Assembly: GCA_020436835.1 (NCBI GenBank)
Contig: JAGQWZ010000083.1
Location: 1 to 45,257, forward strand
DNA from: Saprospiraceae bacterium
GTDB taxonomy: Bacteria > Bacteroidota > Bacteroidia > Chitinophagales > Saprospiraceae
Direction: 5' to 3'
DNA: 45,257 nucleotides
The position numbers and the translations under genes were made by a program. Within the stretch, counting starts at the first letter, position 1, and each line of letters begins with the position of its first letter. Positions 17,701-26,569 of the stretch are shown here, one piece after another. The notes under the pieces were generated by a model that worked only from the letters and a program-made list of their open reading frames with translations, was not told the origin of the DNA and did no database searches.

Positions 17701-19775
17701 ACAAAATTAATATTAACAATCTAGATTTCAGGAAAGACAATCAATTATTGAGGGTATCCACGCCTTCAGCTCAAAGCGGAGAGGATTTTCTATCTGCGTT
17801 CAAATTTGAATTCGAAAACTTCCAGTTAGATGAAGTGAGTAAACTATTGGAAGTCGAAGACGCCTTTTATGAGGGAGACGTCAACGGAAGTTTCACATTG
17901 AGAAATGCAAAAGACAAAGTCAATTACCTTGCTGATCTTACCCTGAATGACCTTGCCCTCAGAGGAGAACGCATTGGTAATCTGGTTATCAAATCCGAGC
18001 AACGCACTTCTGATCTGCTCGACGTACTCATACAGTTGGACGGTGGAATAAGTGGACTGGATATTCGAGGTACTTATAACCGGAGAAGTAGTGCACTCAA
18101 TATTCAAGGTGAAATAGACCAACTTGCCGTTCGGGACCTTGACCCATTTTTGCAAAAATACATTACAGATAGTGAGGGAAAACTATCCGGATTAATCCAG
18201 ATTGGAGGCACTTCAAGTGTTCCGGTGATTGATGGTAATTTTGAATTGGAAAATGTTTCTACTTTTATTCAATACCTTCAGGCTCGCTACTCTTTTGTCA
18301 ACGAAGATATCTCGATAAATCAGAACAAGATCACATTCCGCGATTTCACAATTCAGGATCAGAATAAAAACGAGGCAAAAATTAATGGCGTTGCTGATTT
18401 TAAAACAATATCCGATCCGACCCTCAACCTCAACTTTACTACCTCACGATTTCTGGTATTGAACACTCCTCCCAATTCAAAGGATTTTTTCTATGGAAAA
18501 CTCTATGTAAAGGCCGATGTCGATGTGAGTGGTTCAGCCAGCCGGCCCATTTTACAGGTAAATGCCACCTCACTGGATAGTACAGACTTTGTATTGCAAC
18601 CCCTGGTTTCCGAATCCGAAATTCAACAAGAAGAATTTATAATTTTTGCTAATCCCGAAAACTACCGGGTAGACACCAATATTTCCATCCAGGATCTGTA
18701 TCAGGTAAATGAATACAATTTTGAAATATCAGCCAATATTGAAACAACTCCGAATGCTCAATTAACGATCGTCATTGACCCTGCAACCGGAGACAGGTTG
18801 GTCTGCCGGGGTAATGGCAGCCTCGCAATTGATATCGCCCCTAACGGAGATCCCAAAATCCTAGGTAGTTATATCATAAGCAGTGGCCAATATGCTTTTA
18901 ATTTCCAGCGAGTGTTAAAACGCACCTTTGAAATTGAGCCCGGAAGCCGGGTTGATTTTGTGGGTGATGTTTTCAAATCGAAATTTGACATTGTTGCTTC
19001 ATATGGTGTGCGTACGTCAACCTATGAGCTGATCAAAAATCAAAGCTCCCTGAACGCTGCCGAGGAATCAAGATCCCGGCAAAGATCTGACGTAGAGGTA
19101 AAATTAAACCTGACCGGGACGCTCCAACAACCCGTTGCTGAATTTGACATCGCGGTCAATGAACAATCCGGCGGAAGTCAAACCAGTACCGTATCGAGTA
19201 AGCTGGCTCAACTGAGAGAAGATGAATCCCAAATGAACAAACAAGTGTTCGGACTGCTCATTTTCAACAGTTTCATTGCTGAAGAACAATCAACCAATGC
19301 TTCCTTACTATCCGATGCCAGTCAATCGGTACTACTATCCAGTGTCAGTAATCTGTTGAGTAATGAATTGAACCGGTTGGCCCGAAAATACATTAAAGGG
19401 GTCGATCTTGACTTTGGCGTGGATTCCTATAGTGCGAATATTGAAGAAGGAAGTGGCCTAATCACCGAATTGCAGGTTGGTCTCAGCAAAAGGCTGTTAA
19501 ACGACCGGCTCACCATAAAACTGGGCGGAAATGTGCAGTTTGAAAACAACGACAACGTAAATCTGGTCAATAACCAAAACAGCACATTCTCCGGTGATTT
19601 TATTCTTGAATATAAATTAACACCGGAGGGTAATTATAATATCAAATTCTTCCAGGTATTATCTAATGAAGAAAACATCTTCAATCCAGGTGTTAATTAT
19701 TCTGAAACCGGCGTTTCACTATTTTTTACCAAATCATTTAATAGTAAGAAATATCAATTACAGTTAGATGAATAA
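14784..19775 (+). CDS. tamB: TamB family translocation/assembly module protein (DUF490)
   Basis: 1663 residues. A single N-terminal membrane helix (residues about 7-28, LILRIVLALFVIFLLVYLL) anchors it in the inner membrane. An AsmA-like start (APIDIDRVRLKFFKTAAL) leads into a very long region of repeated beta strands predicted to make a periplasm-spanning lipid-conducting groove. The C-terminal 400 or so residues are the conserved TamB domain (GSYIISSGQYAFNFQRVLKRTFEIEPGS, then VFGLLIFNSFI and GVDLDFGVDSYSANIEEGSG). TamB works with an Omp85-family partner, here TamL encoded immediately downstream with an 8-base overlap, in delivering lipids or assembling outer-membrane proteins. The overlap points to translational coupling. 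Confidence 0.92.
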   Translation: MIKGKISKLILRIVLALFVIFLLVYLLIQLPPVQTFIIDKITTSLSRSLGAPIDIDRVRLKFFKTAALEKFYVGDQDQDTLLFADEIDVNLSLFSFLRKEIAIDELRFSNTRVNLKRKQGSSDFNYQFIIDYFSSGDTTSEGGWNIDLRKVRIYNSEFQLSDQVAGQDIHMDIGIFSTYLNKLDLEKHLLDIEQIGLGDSYLTVFTSPSPTSESEDSSMLSFPNTGWTIKVKQIRLDENDLAYQVAGVEKQEYLNFNDLDIKNLSLFIDDFNWMEDSIGARLTQTTFEDHSGFDLHQMTADLSASPTQIKVENLHLKTAESHLNNHTRLELRSFDQLREFSDSVLLETNFKDTEIDIADLKLLIPDFEAIPYLNPQLEEKIKIEGAVRGYLNNLKLSNLKVRSNGLVSIDLDGKIQKITQPDQLSYEVNLHQFNTSYRSIKRMTRNIKISPGLADWNDFKIKGRFKGNLETLKGTDVRLQTSSITQYLGDFSIRGLQDFTKAHFDVHFDDLRTVAADLKGFSEKKLPAALDSLGQFYYQGDFNGTIYDFDLVGKLASDAGSMQTDIHMDFDKDYKDARYSGDIALDSFNLGKVLAIDELGYLSMAINVFGNGLDPDVLRATVLGSVDDLVYNDFHYHDLVIDGRFDKRQFAGHASIDDPNIAFNFEGVVNLNDSLSRYRFRAMVDTINLNALGFVSSKFGFSGNIQSDFTGTFPDNIKGNIIGRELEFSNLSERYHMDSLMINSDFTNRLQRNLDIQSDILQAEMNGNFSIGELGLFLKDYVNQYFPLKNIDMPADSVLLISKDSISDELVRQDFVFDINMHSPDRLIRLLIPEFEKIDTVKLSGEIRSQENYLQIQGYANQIQYNGMSFGPITLSTNGDTQSVENVLNVSNAHFADGVEFPYLSFDMSMENDSAYLGLIMEDATDTIQEKLNLAALVSSEDGRYKIRLNDLMVLNGEEWTVNPTHEIALRGNKININNLDFRKDNQLLRVSTPSAQSGEDFLSAFKFEFENFQLDEVSKLLEVEDAFYEGDVNGSFTLRNAKDKVNYLADLTLNDLALRGERIGNLVIKSEQRTSDLLDVLIQLDGGISGLDIRGTYNRRSSALNIQGEIDQLAVRDLDPFLQKYITDSEGKLSGLIQIGGTSSVPVIDGNFELENVSTFIQYLQARYSFVNEDISINQNKITFRDFTIQDQNKNEAKINGVADFKTISDPTLNLNFTTSRFLVLNTPPNSKDFFYGKLYVKADVDVSGSASRPILQVNATSLDSTDFVLQPLVSESEIQQEEFIIFANPENYRVDTNISIQDLYQVNEYNFEISANIETTPNAQLTIVIDPATGDRLVCRGNGSLAIDIAPNGDPKILGSYIISSGQYAFNFQRVLKRTFEIEPGSRVDFVGDVFKSKFDIVASYGVRTSTYELIKNQSSLNAAEESRSRQRSDVEVKLNLTGTLQQPVAEFDIAVNEQSGGSQTSTVSSKLAQLREDESQMNKQVFGLLIFNSFIAEEQSTNASLLSDASQSVLLSSVSNLLSNELNRLARKYIKGVDLDFGVDSYSANIEEGSGLITELQVGLSKRLLNDRLTIKLGGNVQFENNDNVNLVNNQNSTFSGDFILEYKLTPEGNYNIKFFQVLSNEENIFNPGVNYSETGVSLFFTKSFNSKKYQLQLDE

Positions 19776-22098
19776 AGTGGATGAAACATACCGGTATAAT
19801 TCAGGATACTTATTCATAGTCCTTTTCGCCATGGTCCTCGCTGGATGTAGTGTTAGCAAACATCTGGGACCAGAAGAAAGATTATATAATGACACAAATA
19901 TTGTCTTCGACGACAGTGCTGTGGTGGTTAACGAAAATCAATTAAAATACAATCTGGAAGAACTTTCTCAACCAAAGGCAAATTCTAAATTATGGCTCTG
20001 GGTTTATTACAATTTCGGAAATCCGGAAAAGGAAAAAGGAATCGGTAATTTTATTCGAAATCGTTTTGGACAAAAGCCGGTATTTTATGAGCAACCAGAA
20101 GTTGACCGCAATATCCTCGCCCTAAAAAAATACCTCATCGATCAAGGGTATTTTTCATCCACCATCAAGCATGATACATCACAGGTCGATCATCTGGTCG
20201 ATGTAACCTACCACATTAGTACAGAAGGCAGGCACCGGATCCGGAATATTACCTATCCTGATGACACCTCAAATATCACCAATCTAATCAGGAACATTCA
20301 GGAGCAGACTTACTTAAAACCAAATGACTACTATTCTCTTTCGAAACTGGTCAGTGAACGGAGCAGAATAGCTACAGAAGCCCGGAATCAAGGATATTTC
20401 GATTTTAAAGACGACCGGATTTTCTATTTCGTAGACACTAACGCCGTAAAAGAAAAGGGAAACTTAGCTTCGGATATCTGGCTGCAATACAAGGAGGCCG
20501 AAAATGGTGATTACAAAAAATACAATATTGGTCTGACCCATGTATATCCAAATTATGACCTATCGCGGGCATCTTCCATACGTATCCGAGACAGTCTGTA
20601 CTATCAGGATTTAATTATCTATCAAAATAATCAGATTATTAATCCTCGCACACTAAAGCGTTCTATAGTGCAGGACTATGGAGATACCTACTCGGAAGAG
20701 CGGCAGATTGCCACCAGCAATCACCTTTTAGATCTGGGCATCTATAAATTTGTCAACCTAAAATATAAAATCAGGGAGTCGGGAGATACCAATTTTCTCG
20801 ACCGATATATCTATCTGACTCCGGGAAAGGTACAAAATGCCGGAGCTGCACTGGAAATGACAACGAGACCGGGAGCTTTTGGTGTCTCTGTGAGAGCCAG
20901 TTATTCACATAATAATATCTTTGGCGGTGCCGAGAGACTGGATTTAAGTGTGTCTACCGGCTTTGAACGGGGAGGAAGAATTGCTATCGCAGATGATACA
21001 CTCAGCAACAATCTTCAGGAAATAACCGCCAGGGCTGATTTATCATTCCCCCGATTTATTCTTCCTTTTGGCCTGGCAAATAATACTTCCAGCTTCCATA
21101 TTCCCCGCACCCGTCTTGGTTTGGTCGCCAATTTTCAGGAGAGACCGGAACTTTTCACTTTATATAATTATCGCTTTACTTTTGGTTATGACTGGGATGA
21201 AACCCGGAGAAAAAGGCACCAGGTAAGTCTACTTAATTTTAATACCGTTAGAATTACTAAAAAATCGGAAAGCTTTAATCGTTTCCTGGAAGACAATCCA
21301 CTCCTCAGCCGGAGTTTTTCCAATCTTTTCATCCTGGGTTCGTCTTATACCTATACGCTGACCAATCAGGAAATCAATCGTCCCACCAATTATTATTTCT
21401 TTCTTGGCCAACTGGAAGCTTCGGGTAATTCGACTTATCTGCTAACCAGCATCTTCAAGGAAAAAACAAATGACCCCTTTGAAATTTTCGGCCGTGAGTT
21501 TTCTCAATTTACTAAAGTGGATTTTGATTTCCGTTATAACTGGCTTGGCAAAAAGGCAAATCTTGTTACGAAAATTTCTGGAGGAATCGGACTGGCATAT
21601 CTGAATTCGGTTTCGCTTCCCATTGTAAAACAGTATTATGCCGGAGGTGCCAACAGTATGCGCGGCTTCCCTATCAGAGGTCTGTTGGGAAGCAGTTCAA
21701 GCAGCAGTTCGGAAATTGCCCAATCGTCTTTTGATCAGACCGGAGATCTGAAACTTGAATGGAATATCGAGTATCGTTTTGATCTCTACCAGGACCTCTA
21801 TTTAAAAGGAGCAATATTTGCCGATATCGGGAATGTATGGAAAGTGAATGGAATTGATCTGGAAACTGATCAGCGGAAAGTATTTGCGGCAGACCGTTTT
21901 CTTTCAGAACTGGCGGTAGCCGGTGGTGTGGGGGTTCGGGTAGATATCCAATATTTTGTACTGAGACTGGACCTCGGTTTACCCTTGAAAAAACCGTTTT
22001 TAGAAAAAGGTGACCGCTGGTCATTTAATAAAATTGGCAATAGTGGTTGGATCAGAAATAATATGGTTTATAATATTGCCCTGGGTTATCCATTTTAG
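19768..22098 (+). CDS. tamL: TamL, lipidated TamA/BamA-type outer-membrane assembly protein
   Basis: 776 residues. It starts with a lipoprotein signal ending VLAGC (Cys near residue 27), a feature that marks the Bacteroidota TamL variant of the Omp85 family. Residues about 40-380 hold POTRA-like domains (LKKYLIDQGYFSSTIKHD, ATEARNQGYFDFKDD, NHLLDLGIYKFVNLKYKI). The rest is the 16-strand surface-antigen barrel, with the conserved GGANSMRGFPIRG loop motif near residue 630, and ends with a C-terminal strand finishing in Phe (NIALGYPF), as expected for outer-membrane barrels. Its ATG lies inside the last codons of tamB. It converges on the FkbM methyltransferase gene with a 4-base overlap of coding ends. 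Confidence 0.92.
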   Translation: MNKVDETYRYNSGYLFIVLFAMVLAGCSVSKHLGPEERLYNDTNIVFDDSAVVVNENQLKYNLEELSQPKANSKLWLWVYYNFGNPEKEKGIGNFIRNRFGQKPVFYEQPEVDRNILALKKYLIDQGYFSSTIKHDTSQVDHLVDVTYHISTEGRHRIRNITYPDDTSNITNLIRNIQEQTYLKPNDYYSLSKLVSERSRIATEARNQGYFDFKDDRIFYFVDTNAVKEKGNLASDIWLQYKEAENGDYKKYNIGLTHVYPNYDLSRASSIRIRDSLYYQDLIIYQNNQIINPRTLKRSIVQDYGDTYSEERQIATSNHLLDLGIYKFVNLKYKIRESGDTNFLDRYIYLTPGKVQNAGAALEMTTRPGAFGVSVRASYSHNNIFGGAERLDLSVSTGFERGGRIAIADDTLSNNLQEITARADLSFPRFILPFGLANNTSSFHIPRTRLGLVANFQERPELFTLYNYRFTFGYDWDETRRKRHQVSLLNFNTVRITKKSESFNRFLEDNPLLSRSFSNLFILGSSYTYTLTNQEINRPTNYYFFLGQLEASGNSTYLLTSIFKEKTNDPFEIFGREFSQFTKVDFDFRYNWLGKKANLVTKISGGIGLAYLNSVSLPIVKQYYAGGANSMRGFPIRGLLGSSSSSSSEIAQSSFDQTGDLKLEWNIEYRFDLYQDLYLKGAIFADIGNVWKVNGIDLETDQRKVFAADRFLSELAVAGGVGVRVDIQYFVLRLDLGLPLKKPFLEKGDRWSFNKIGNSGWIRNNMVYNIALGYPF

Positions 22099-22892
22099 GT
22101 TCCGGTCAATCCGGGCTCAACCGCCAATGTATTCCCTCCAAAATGCCTGATTGTATAGTTATGTTCATTAAGGTAGTCTTCACAGGCGGTTCTGTCTTGG
22201 GGTGAAAGATGCATATTTTCATAGGAAATCGCCCTGGGCTTGATTTTATGCAGATCAAATAATTTTATAATCTCGAAATCAAAACCCTCGGTGTCTACCT
22301 GGAGTAAGTCAATCTTCCTGATGTCAAATTTCTCCACCAAAGTATCCACTGTGAGCACAGGCACCTTGACTTCCACAATCTTTTCAGCCTCATTATCCGG
22401 AATTTCAATTCCTTCTTTTTTTACCTGTCGTTGCACATGACCACTGGAAAAGGCTTTCTCCAGCACTGAACGGTCAAAACTCGCCAGTCCGGTAGCCCAA
22501 CGGGCATCGCTAAATCCAATACAATAGAGACTGGCTTCTCCATCATTCGTACCAAGGGCTGCATTTACTACCTCAACGCCCTCCTGATCCCGATAAAGAC
22601 GAGCCAAATATTTCCGAAAAACCGGCACCTGAGGTTCCAATAGAACCCCCCGCCACTGATCACGCTTAATAAATTTGTGAATGGGATCGTGGGTCATTCC
22701 ATCATTGGCACCCACCTGGACCACAAATAAATCTTCAATATTTTCGCTCAACAATGACAGGTGATGAGCAAGGCTCCCTGGTTTCGGTTTGTATATATAT
22801 TTGTAATAACCAATATAGATCGGATTGTTCCCGGCACTTAGGTAAAAAAGGAGCTTCCGGCGTGCTGATTTGAAGAGATTTTTTAACGGCAT
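22095..22892 (-). CDS. FkbM family SAM-dependent methyltransferase
   Basis: 265 residues, Rossmann-type methyltransferase. Motif I is VVQVGANDGMTHDP near residue 55, where Gly-Ala-Asn-Asp-Gly binds S-adenosylmethionine; RGVLLEPQ carries the acidic residue that binds the ribose; DLLQVDTEGFDFEII is the classic FkbM motif. The N-terminal 40 residues are basic and aromatic (KNLFKSARRKLLFYL), possibly membrane-associating. FkbM enzymes O-methylate sugars or other hydroxyl groups in natural products, lipids and surface glycans. No biosynthesis cluster surrounds it, so the acceptor is unknown. Confidence 0.9.
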   Translation of the reverse strand: MPLKNLFKSARRKLLFYLSAGNNPIYIGYYKYIYKPKPGSLAHHLSLLSENIEDLFVVQVGANDGMTHDPIHKFIKRDQWRGVLLEPQVPVFRKYLARLYRDQEGVEVVNAALGTNDGEASLYCIGFSDARWATGLASFDRSVLEKAFSSGHVQRQVKKEGIEIPDNEAEKIVEVKVPVLTVDTLVEKFDIRKIDLLQVDTEGFDFEIIKLFDLHKIKPRAISYENMHLSPQDRTACEDYLNEHNYTIRHFGGNTLAVEPGLTGT

Positions 22893-22981
22893 AAGGGTAC
22901 TTCAACCGGATAAAAATAGCAATTTTTGTTGTTGACTTTGAAAGGTGGTTATTTTTTACGACAGGGAAAAAATCTATTTAT

Positions 22982-24934
22982 TCAAACAGCATTGGTACTT
23001 TCATTCAACTCAATAACGCCTGGTATGGACAATTCATATCTTACCCCCGAACCGGGTTTCGTGCTGATATTATAACTGCCATGCATATGTTCTACCCGGC
23101 CACGGATTCCTTCCAGGCCCAAACCTGAACGACTGGAAATATCACTCATATCAAATCCCACTCCATCATCTTGAGCTATTATTCGCAAAGTATCTTTCTC
23201 AATTTCCAAATCCAGATAAAAGTTATTTGCCTTCGAATATTTTAAAAGATTATTCATGATTTCCTGAATAATACGATATATGCTAATTGCCTTTTTATCT
23301 ACAATTTGGTATTCATCATCCGGTGCATCAAAATGAATATCTATACCCGAGCTGAAGGCGTATGTATCCATTAAATCCGAAACCGCCGCAAAAAGGCCTA
23401 TTTTGATCAGGGCACCGGGCATCATGTCGTGGGCAATACGTCTCACTTCCTGACATGCCTCAGAAATTAAGCTGGCTGACTGAGGCAAGGCAATATCTTC
23501 CCGGGCATCGCCCTTAAGACTTCTCAGGGCATTGTTGACCTGAACCTGTACGGTTGACAGTAACCCCCCCAAACCATCGTGCAGATCCTGGGCGATCCGC
23601 TTACGCTCCTCTTCCTGCCCCTGCAACAGATGATCCAGCGCTACGATCTGCTGTTGCTTTTTCAGGTTTTCAATTTGCTCTCTTTGTAGTGCCACCTGAT
23701 TTTCTTTTTGCTTATTTCGATGATACAGGAACAACCCGAGGGCGACCAAAGCGAGGGTAATGCCCAGATAAAGATTCCTCTGTCCTGTCTTCCTGCTAAT
23801 TTCAAGTTCCTGATTGGCAAGCAGGGCATCTTTTTTTGCCAGTTGATATTTTGCTTCCAGCTCCTGAAGCTGTTGATTGCTCTCATCGTACACCAGTGAA
23901 TCTTTGAGGGAAAAAAACTTCTCCAGGTACTCCAGGGCCTTCGAGGTATTATTTTCCTTCTTATAGATTAGATACAACTTATCGTAAATCTGAGCTCTGC
24001 CATGCAAATAGGGGAAAGTATCAAGTAGCCGGAGACAGGTATCAGCGGTTAACTTAGCTTCCGGATACGCTTCCCTGACAATGTTCAGGAAAGTAAGTTG
24101 TCGGTAGTAATTTGTGAGGATTGAGGGGGAATTTATAGAATCGAGGATCACCTTGCCTTTTGCCAGGAAATAAGCCACTGAGTCCGTATCGACTTCTTGC
24201 TCCTTCAATAAATAAGCAGCAAGATTGGTCAGGGCCAATGCCTCATATTCATGATCCCCTCCCAGTCGAAAATATTCAGCCGCTTTCCTGCCGTAATAAA
24301 TTGCTTTGTCAACCTCGTTTAACGCTTCGTAATTGGTTGCCAGATTATTATTTATGTCACCCAGGATGACCGGATTGTCAATAGCTGTAGCAATTTTCAA
24401 TCCCTGATCCAGTGTCTTGAGGGCTTGTTGAATTCTCCCTGCTGAGTTGTAAGCAGCACCCAAATTATTTAAGACCCGGGCCTGTGAAAAACTATCCAGG
24501 CAAAACGTGGCATAGTCAAGCGCATAGTGATAGAACAAGATTGCATCCTGAGTATTACCTAAGAAGTTATGGATGTTACCCTGTAAGACATTGGTCTGGA
24601 TCAATCCCCGTTGATACTCTAATTCCTGGAACATCTCCTCCGCCTCAATAATATAGACCAGCGCCGAATCGAAGTCACCGGCACTGACCAAATTAGATCC
24701 TATGTTATACAATGCCAGTCCCGCTCTCTGCAGGGAATCCAGCTCTATCGACCTACGGTACACTTCTCTGAACAGCTTTGTCGAAGCATCAATATCCGAC
24801 GGAACCATAGCCTGAGCTTGCTCAAAGAGCCCGGATAATTCAGTCTCTGGCTGGGATGCCAGCATTAGACCCAGAACAAGAATTAGACTATTCAAATGAA
24901 ACCGTTTTCTTTCATGCTGGAATTCATAAATCAT
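22982..24934 (-). CDS. TPR-containing sensor histidine kinase, NarL-type (HisKA_3)
   Basis: 650 residues. A signal-like N-terminus (LNSLILVLGLMLASQ) is followed by TPR repeats over about residues 40-345 (LALYNIGSNLVSAGDFDSA, VLNNLGAAYNSAGRIQQA, YDKLYLIYKKENNTSKALEYL). A membrane helix at about 387-405 (LYLGITLALVALGLFLY) and a coiled-coil linker rich in Gln and Lys come next. The dimerisation domain is HisKA_3 with phospho-acceptor H452 in QDLHDGLGG. The ATPase domain has an N box with N561/N562, a G1 box DDGVGF (589-594) and a G2 box GLGLEGI (604-610), so it looks catalytically complete. TPRs outside the cytoplasm would sense a protein or peptide. No LuxR/NarL response regulator lies next to it, so its partner must be elsewhere. 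Confidence 0.92.
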   Translation of the reverse strand: MIYEFQHERKRFHLNSLILVLGLMLASQPETELSGLFEQAQAMVPSDIDASTKLFREVYRRSIELDSLQRAGLALYNIGSNLVSAGDFDSALVYIIEAEEMFQELEYQRGLIQTNVLQGNIHNFLGNTQDAILFYHYALDYATFCLDSFSQARVLNNLGAAYNSAGRIQQALKTLDQGLKIATAIDNPVILGDINNNLATNYEALNEVDKAIYYGRKAAEYFRLGGDHEYEALALTNLAAYLLKEQEVDTDSVAYFLAKGKVILDSINSPSILTNYYRQLTFLNIVREAYPEAKLTADTCLRLLDTFPYLHGRAQIYDKLYLIYKKENNTSKALEYLEKFFSLKDSLVYDESNQQLQELEAKYQLAKKDALLANQELEISRKTGQRNLYLGITLALVALGLFLYHRNKQKENQVALQREQIENLKKQQQIVALDHLLQGQEEERKRIAQDLHDGLGGLLSTVQVQVNNALRSLKGDAREDIALPQSASLISEACQEVRRIAHDMMPGALIKIGLFAAVSDLMDTYAFSSGIDIHFDAPDDEYQIVDKKAISIYRIIQEIMNNLLKYSKANNFYLDLEIEKDTLRIIAQDDGVGFDMSDISSRSGLGLEGIRGRVEHMHGSYNISTKPGSGVRYELSIPGVIELNESTNAV

Positions 24935-25093
24935 TCACAATCAGCGCATAATAAGGCTATCTATCGTAGAAACCGCATATCTCATCATACCAAAATCAGC
25001 CTTGGCATCGGTACAAATGAACAAATTCGGTAATTATGAATGGAATACAACCCCCAAAAGGGTGAAAATAAGGAAAGAAGGCCGGGGAGGAGC

Positions 25094-25124
25094 AAAAAAA
25101 AAGGGCACCGAAACCGGTACCCTT
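25094..25124 (-). terminator. Rho-independent terminator after the RRM gene
   Basis: Read on the minus strand, a 9-base-pair stem AAGGGTACC/GGTGCCCTT (one G-T wobble; plus-strand arms 25101-25109 and 25116-25124) with a 6-base loop is followed by a run of nine T. It lies 25 bases after the RRM gene stop and is a textbook intrinsic terminator. Confidence 0.85.
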
Positions 25125-25148
25125 CTTCTGTTTTATAAATAGATATCG

Positions 25149-25523
25149 TTAAAATCTTCTTCTATCGTATCCACCACGATCGCCACGATCACCCCGATCG
25201 CGATAACCTCCACCTCGATTTCCACCGCCACCTCGGTAACCTCCGCGACTTCCTCCACCGAAACCACCTCTATCTCTATTCTCGCGAGGTTCTGCTTTCT
25301 TCACAACTATGGTACGACCATCTAATTCGCTGTCATTCAGCTCATTAATTGCTTCCTGGGCCTCATCATCATTAGGCATTTCGACAAATCCGAAACCCTT
25401 AGAACGGCCTGTCATCTTGTCCATGATGACCTTAACTGATTCTACTTCACCAAATCGACTAAATGCGTCTTGTAGGAGCGACTCGGTGGTGTTGAAATTT
25501 AATTTTGCTACAAAAATATTCAT
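25149..25523 (-). CDS. RRM-domain RNA-binding protein with glycine/arginine-rich tail
   Basis: 124 residues. Residues 1-80 form one RNA recognition motif: RNP2 is NIFVAKL near the start, RNP1 is KGFGFVEM near residues 42-49. The tail from about residue 85 is RGG-like (GGFGGGSRGGYRGG, then DRGDRGDRGGYDRRRF) encoded by short DNA repeats. Such proteins in Cyanobacteria and Bacteroidota bind single-stranded RNA and are often induced by cold. Transcription ends at a strong hairpin 25 bases downstream. If the TATCTTCG box at 25630-25637 is the promoter, the leader is about 100 bases, a feature of cold-shock mRNAs. The two DEAD-box helicases at 9.4-12.4 kb may share this physiology. Confidence 0.93.
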   Translation of the reverse strand: MNIFVAKLNFNTTESLLQDAFSRFGEVESVKVIMDKMTGRSKGFGFVEMPNDDEAQEAINELNDSELDGRTIVVKKAEPRENRDRGGFGGGSRGGYRGGGGNRGGGYRDRGDRGDRGGYDRRRF

Positions 25524-25629
25524 GATAAAAAATTAAAAAAATTACAAAGTCAAAAGGCGAGTACTTAAGTGTAGCAAATTAAATTCAAGATGATCGCTTC
25601 TACTAAACATAAATAACTCAAATAAATAA

Positions 25630-25653
25630 CGAAGATACATGAACTTTAAGTTC
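25630..25653 (-). promoter_or_regulatory. promoter-like box with adjacent palindrome upstream of the RRM gene
   Basis: On the minus strand TATCTTCG (25630-25637) is one base from TAnnTTTG and stands about 107 bases before the ATG. Directly upstream is a 13-base palindrome with arms GAACTT and AAGTTC (25641-25653), where a repressor or activator could touch the promoter spacer. This is inferred from pattern only. Confidence 0.35.
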
Positions 25654-25706
25654 CAGGTACAGAAAATTTTTCATTTCGGAAATATAAGTGATAGACCGCA
25701 CGCATC

Positions 25707-26489
25707 TCAATCTTTCAAGAGTAGATCGACGCAATGCAACCAGAAGTTTTGATAGCCTTTCCAATAAACAAAGTTCAGGCCCCAATGCGGGGCAGGATCA
25801 GACATGAATGCCAATGACCGGCCTTTGCCGAATGTGGCCAGGGCAAGTGCAGGATCACCGGTTTCTTTGAACCGTAAAAGAACATCGGCGTCCGGTTTCC
25901 TCTTCACCAGATTGTAACCCAGAATGGGAGGGCAATCAACGAGCGCGGTCCGTTCCGAGTCCCAATTTCCCAGGGCCTCGAGATGGAATCCTTCCGTACT
26001 TTCTACCAGATCTTCAATTTCAAGACAACTTACCGGCAGCATTTCTTTGATCCGGGTACGCCCCCATCCACCTTTACCCATCTCGCCGGTGAAAGAGTAC
26101 CAGCCTCCGAGAAACATAAAGTGGGTACCTCCCTGCAAGGCCTCTATACTTAAGCGGATCCGGTCAGGAAATGTAAGCGGCTTTTCACCAAACCGCTGCC
26201 GGTCAAAGAAAGCCGGTGAAAGTTGAAATAATTTAGCATCCACATCACTAAACACGATAATATCGTAATCCGCCAGGATCTTCTCATAATCACCCGGGCC
26301 TAATTTGTTGTAAAAATCCCAGGCGGACACTGATTCGACCTGGTGTTCTCCTGAACTCTCAAGCGCTTCTTTCAACCAGATCCCATAATTGAATATGTCG
26401 AGTCCTTTGTGCGAATAGTGAAATGGGGTCTCCGCAAATACCGGTCCGGTAAGAACCGCCCAATCACCTACATAATAGATCTTTGCCAT
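25707..26489 (-). CDS. glutamine amidotransferase-like protein (class I GATase fold, PF07090-like)
   Basis: 260 residues, no signal peptide. It begins with a Rossmann-like strand MAKIYYVGDWAVLTG, then ADYDIIVFSDVDAKLF, GGTHFMFLGGWYSFTG where a class I amidotransferase nucleophile elbow would lie, and ends with SLAFMSDPAPHWGLNFVYWKGY. At the elbow the sequence reads LGGWYS with no Cys, so ordinary glutaminase chemistry is doubtful; related Planctomycete and Bacteroidota proteins likewise keep the fold without a clear triad. The conserved HWG near the C-terminus may form part of the active or binding site. It stands alone between two terminator-like structures on the minus strand. Function is unknown beyond the fold. 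Confidence 0.75.
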   Translation of the reverse strand: MAKIYYVGDWAVLTGPVFAETPFHYSHKGLDIFNYGIWLKEALESSGEHQVESVSAWDFYNKLGPGDYEKILADYDIIVFSDVDAKLFQLSPAFFDRQRFGEKPLTFPDRIRLSIEALQGGTHFMFLGGWYSFTGEMGKGGWGRTRIKEMLPVSCLEIEDLVESTEGFHLEALGNWDSERTALVDCPPILGYNLVKRKPDADVLLRFKETGDPALALATFGKGRSLAFMSDPAPHWGLNFVYWKGYQNFWLHCVDLLLKD

Positions 26490-26569
26490 AGGATAAAAGT
26501 ATTGATTATTCCCATTTGTCCGGGGACTATTTAAGCTTCCCCAGGTGCCTCCCGGCAGTCAGAGGAGTT

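Noticed and set aside
25149..25280. Short regular repeats that might be a CRISPR or satellite
   Set aside because: They encode the Gly/Arg-rich tail of the RRM protein and have no uniform spacers.
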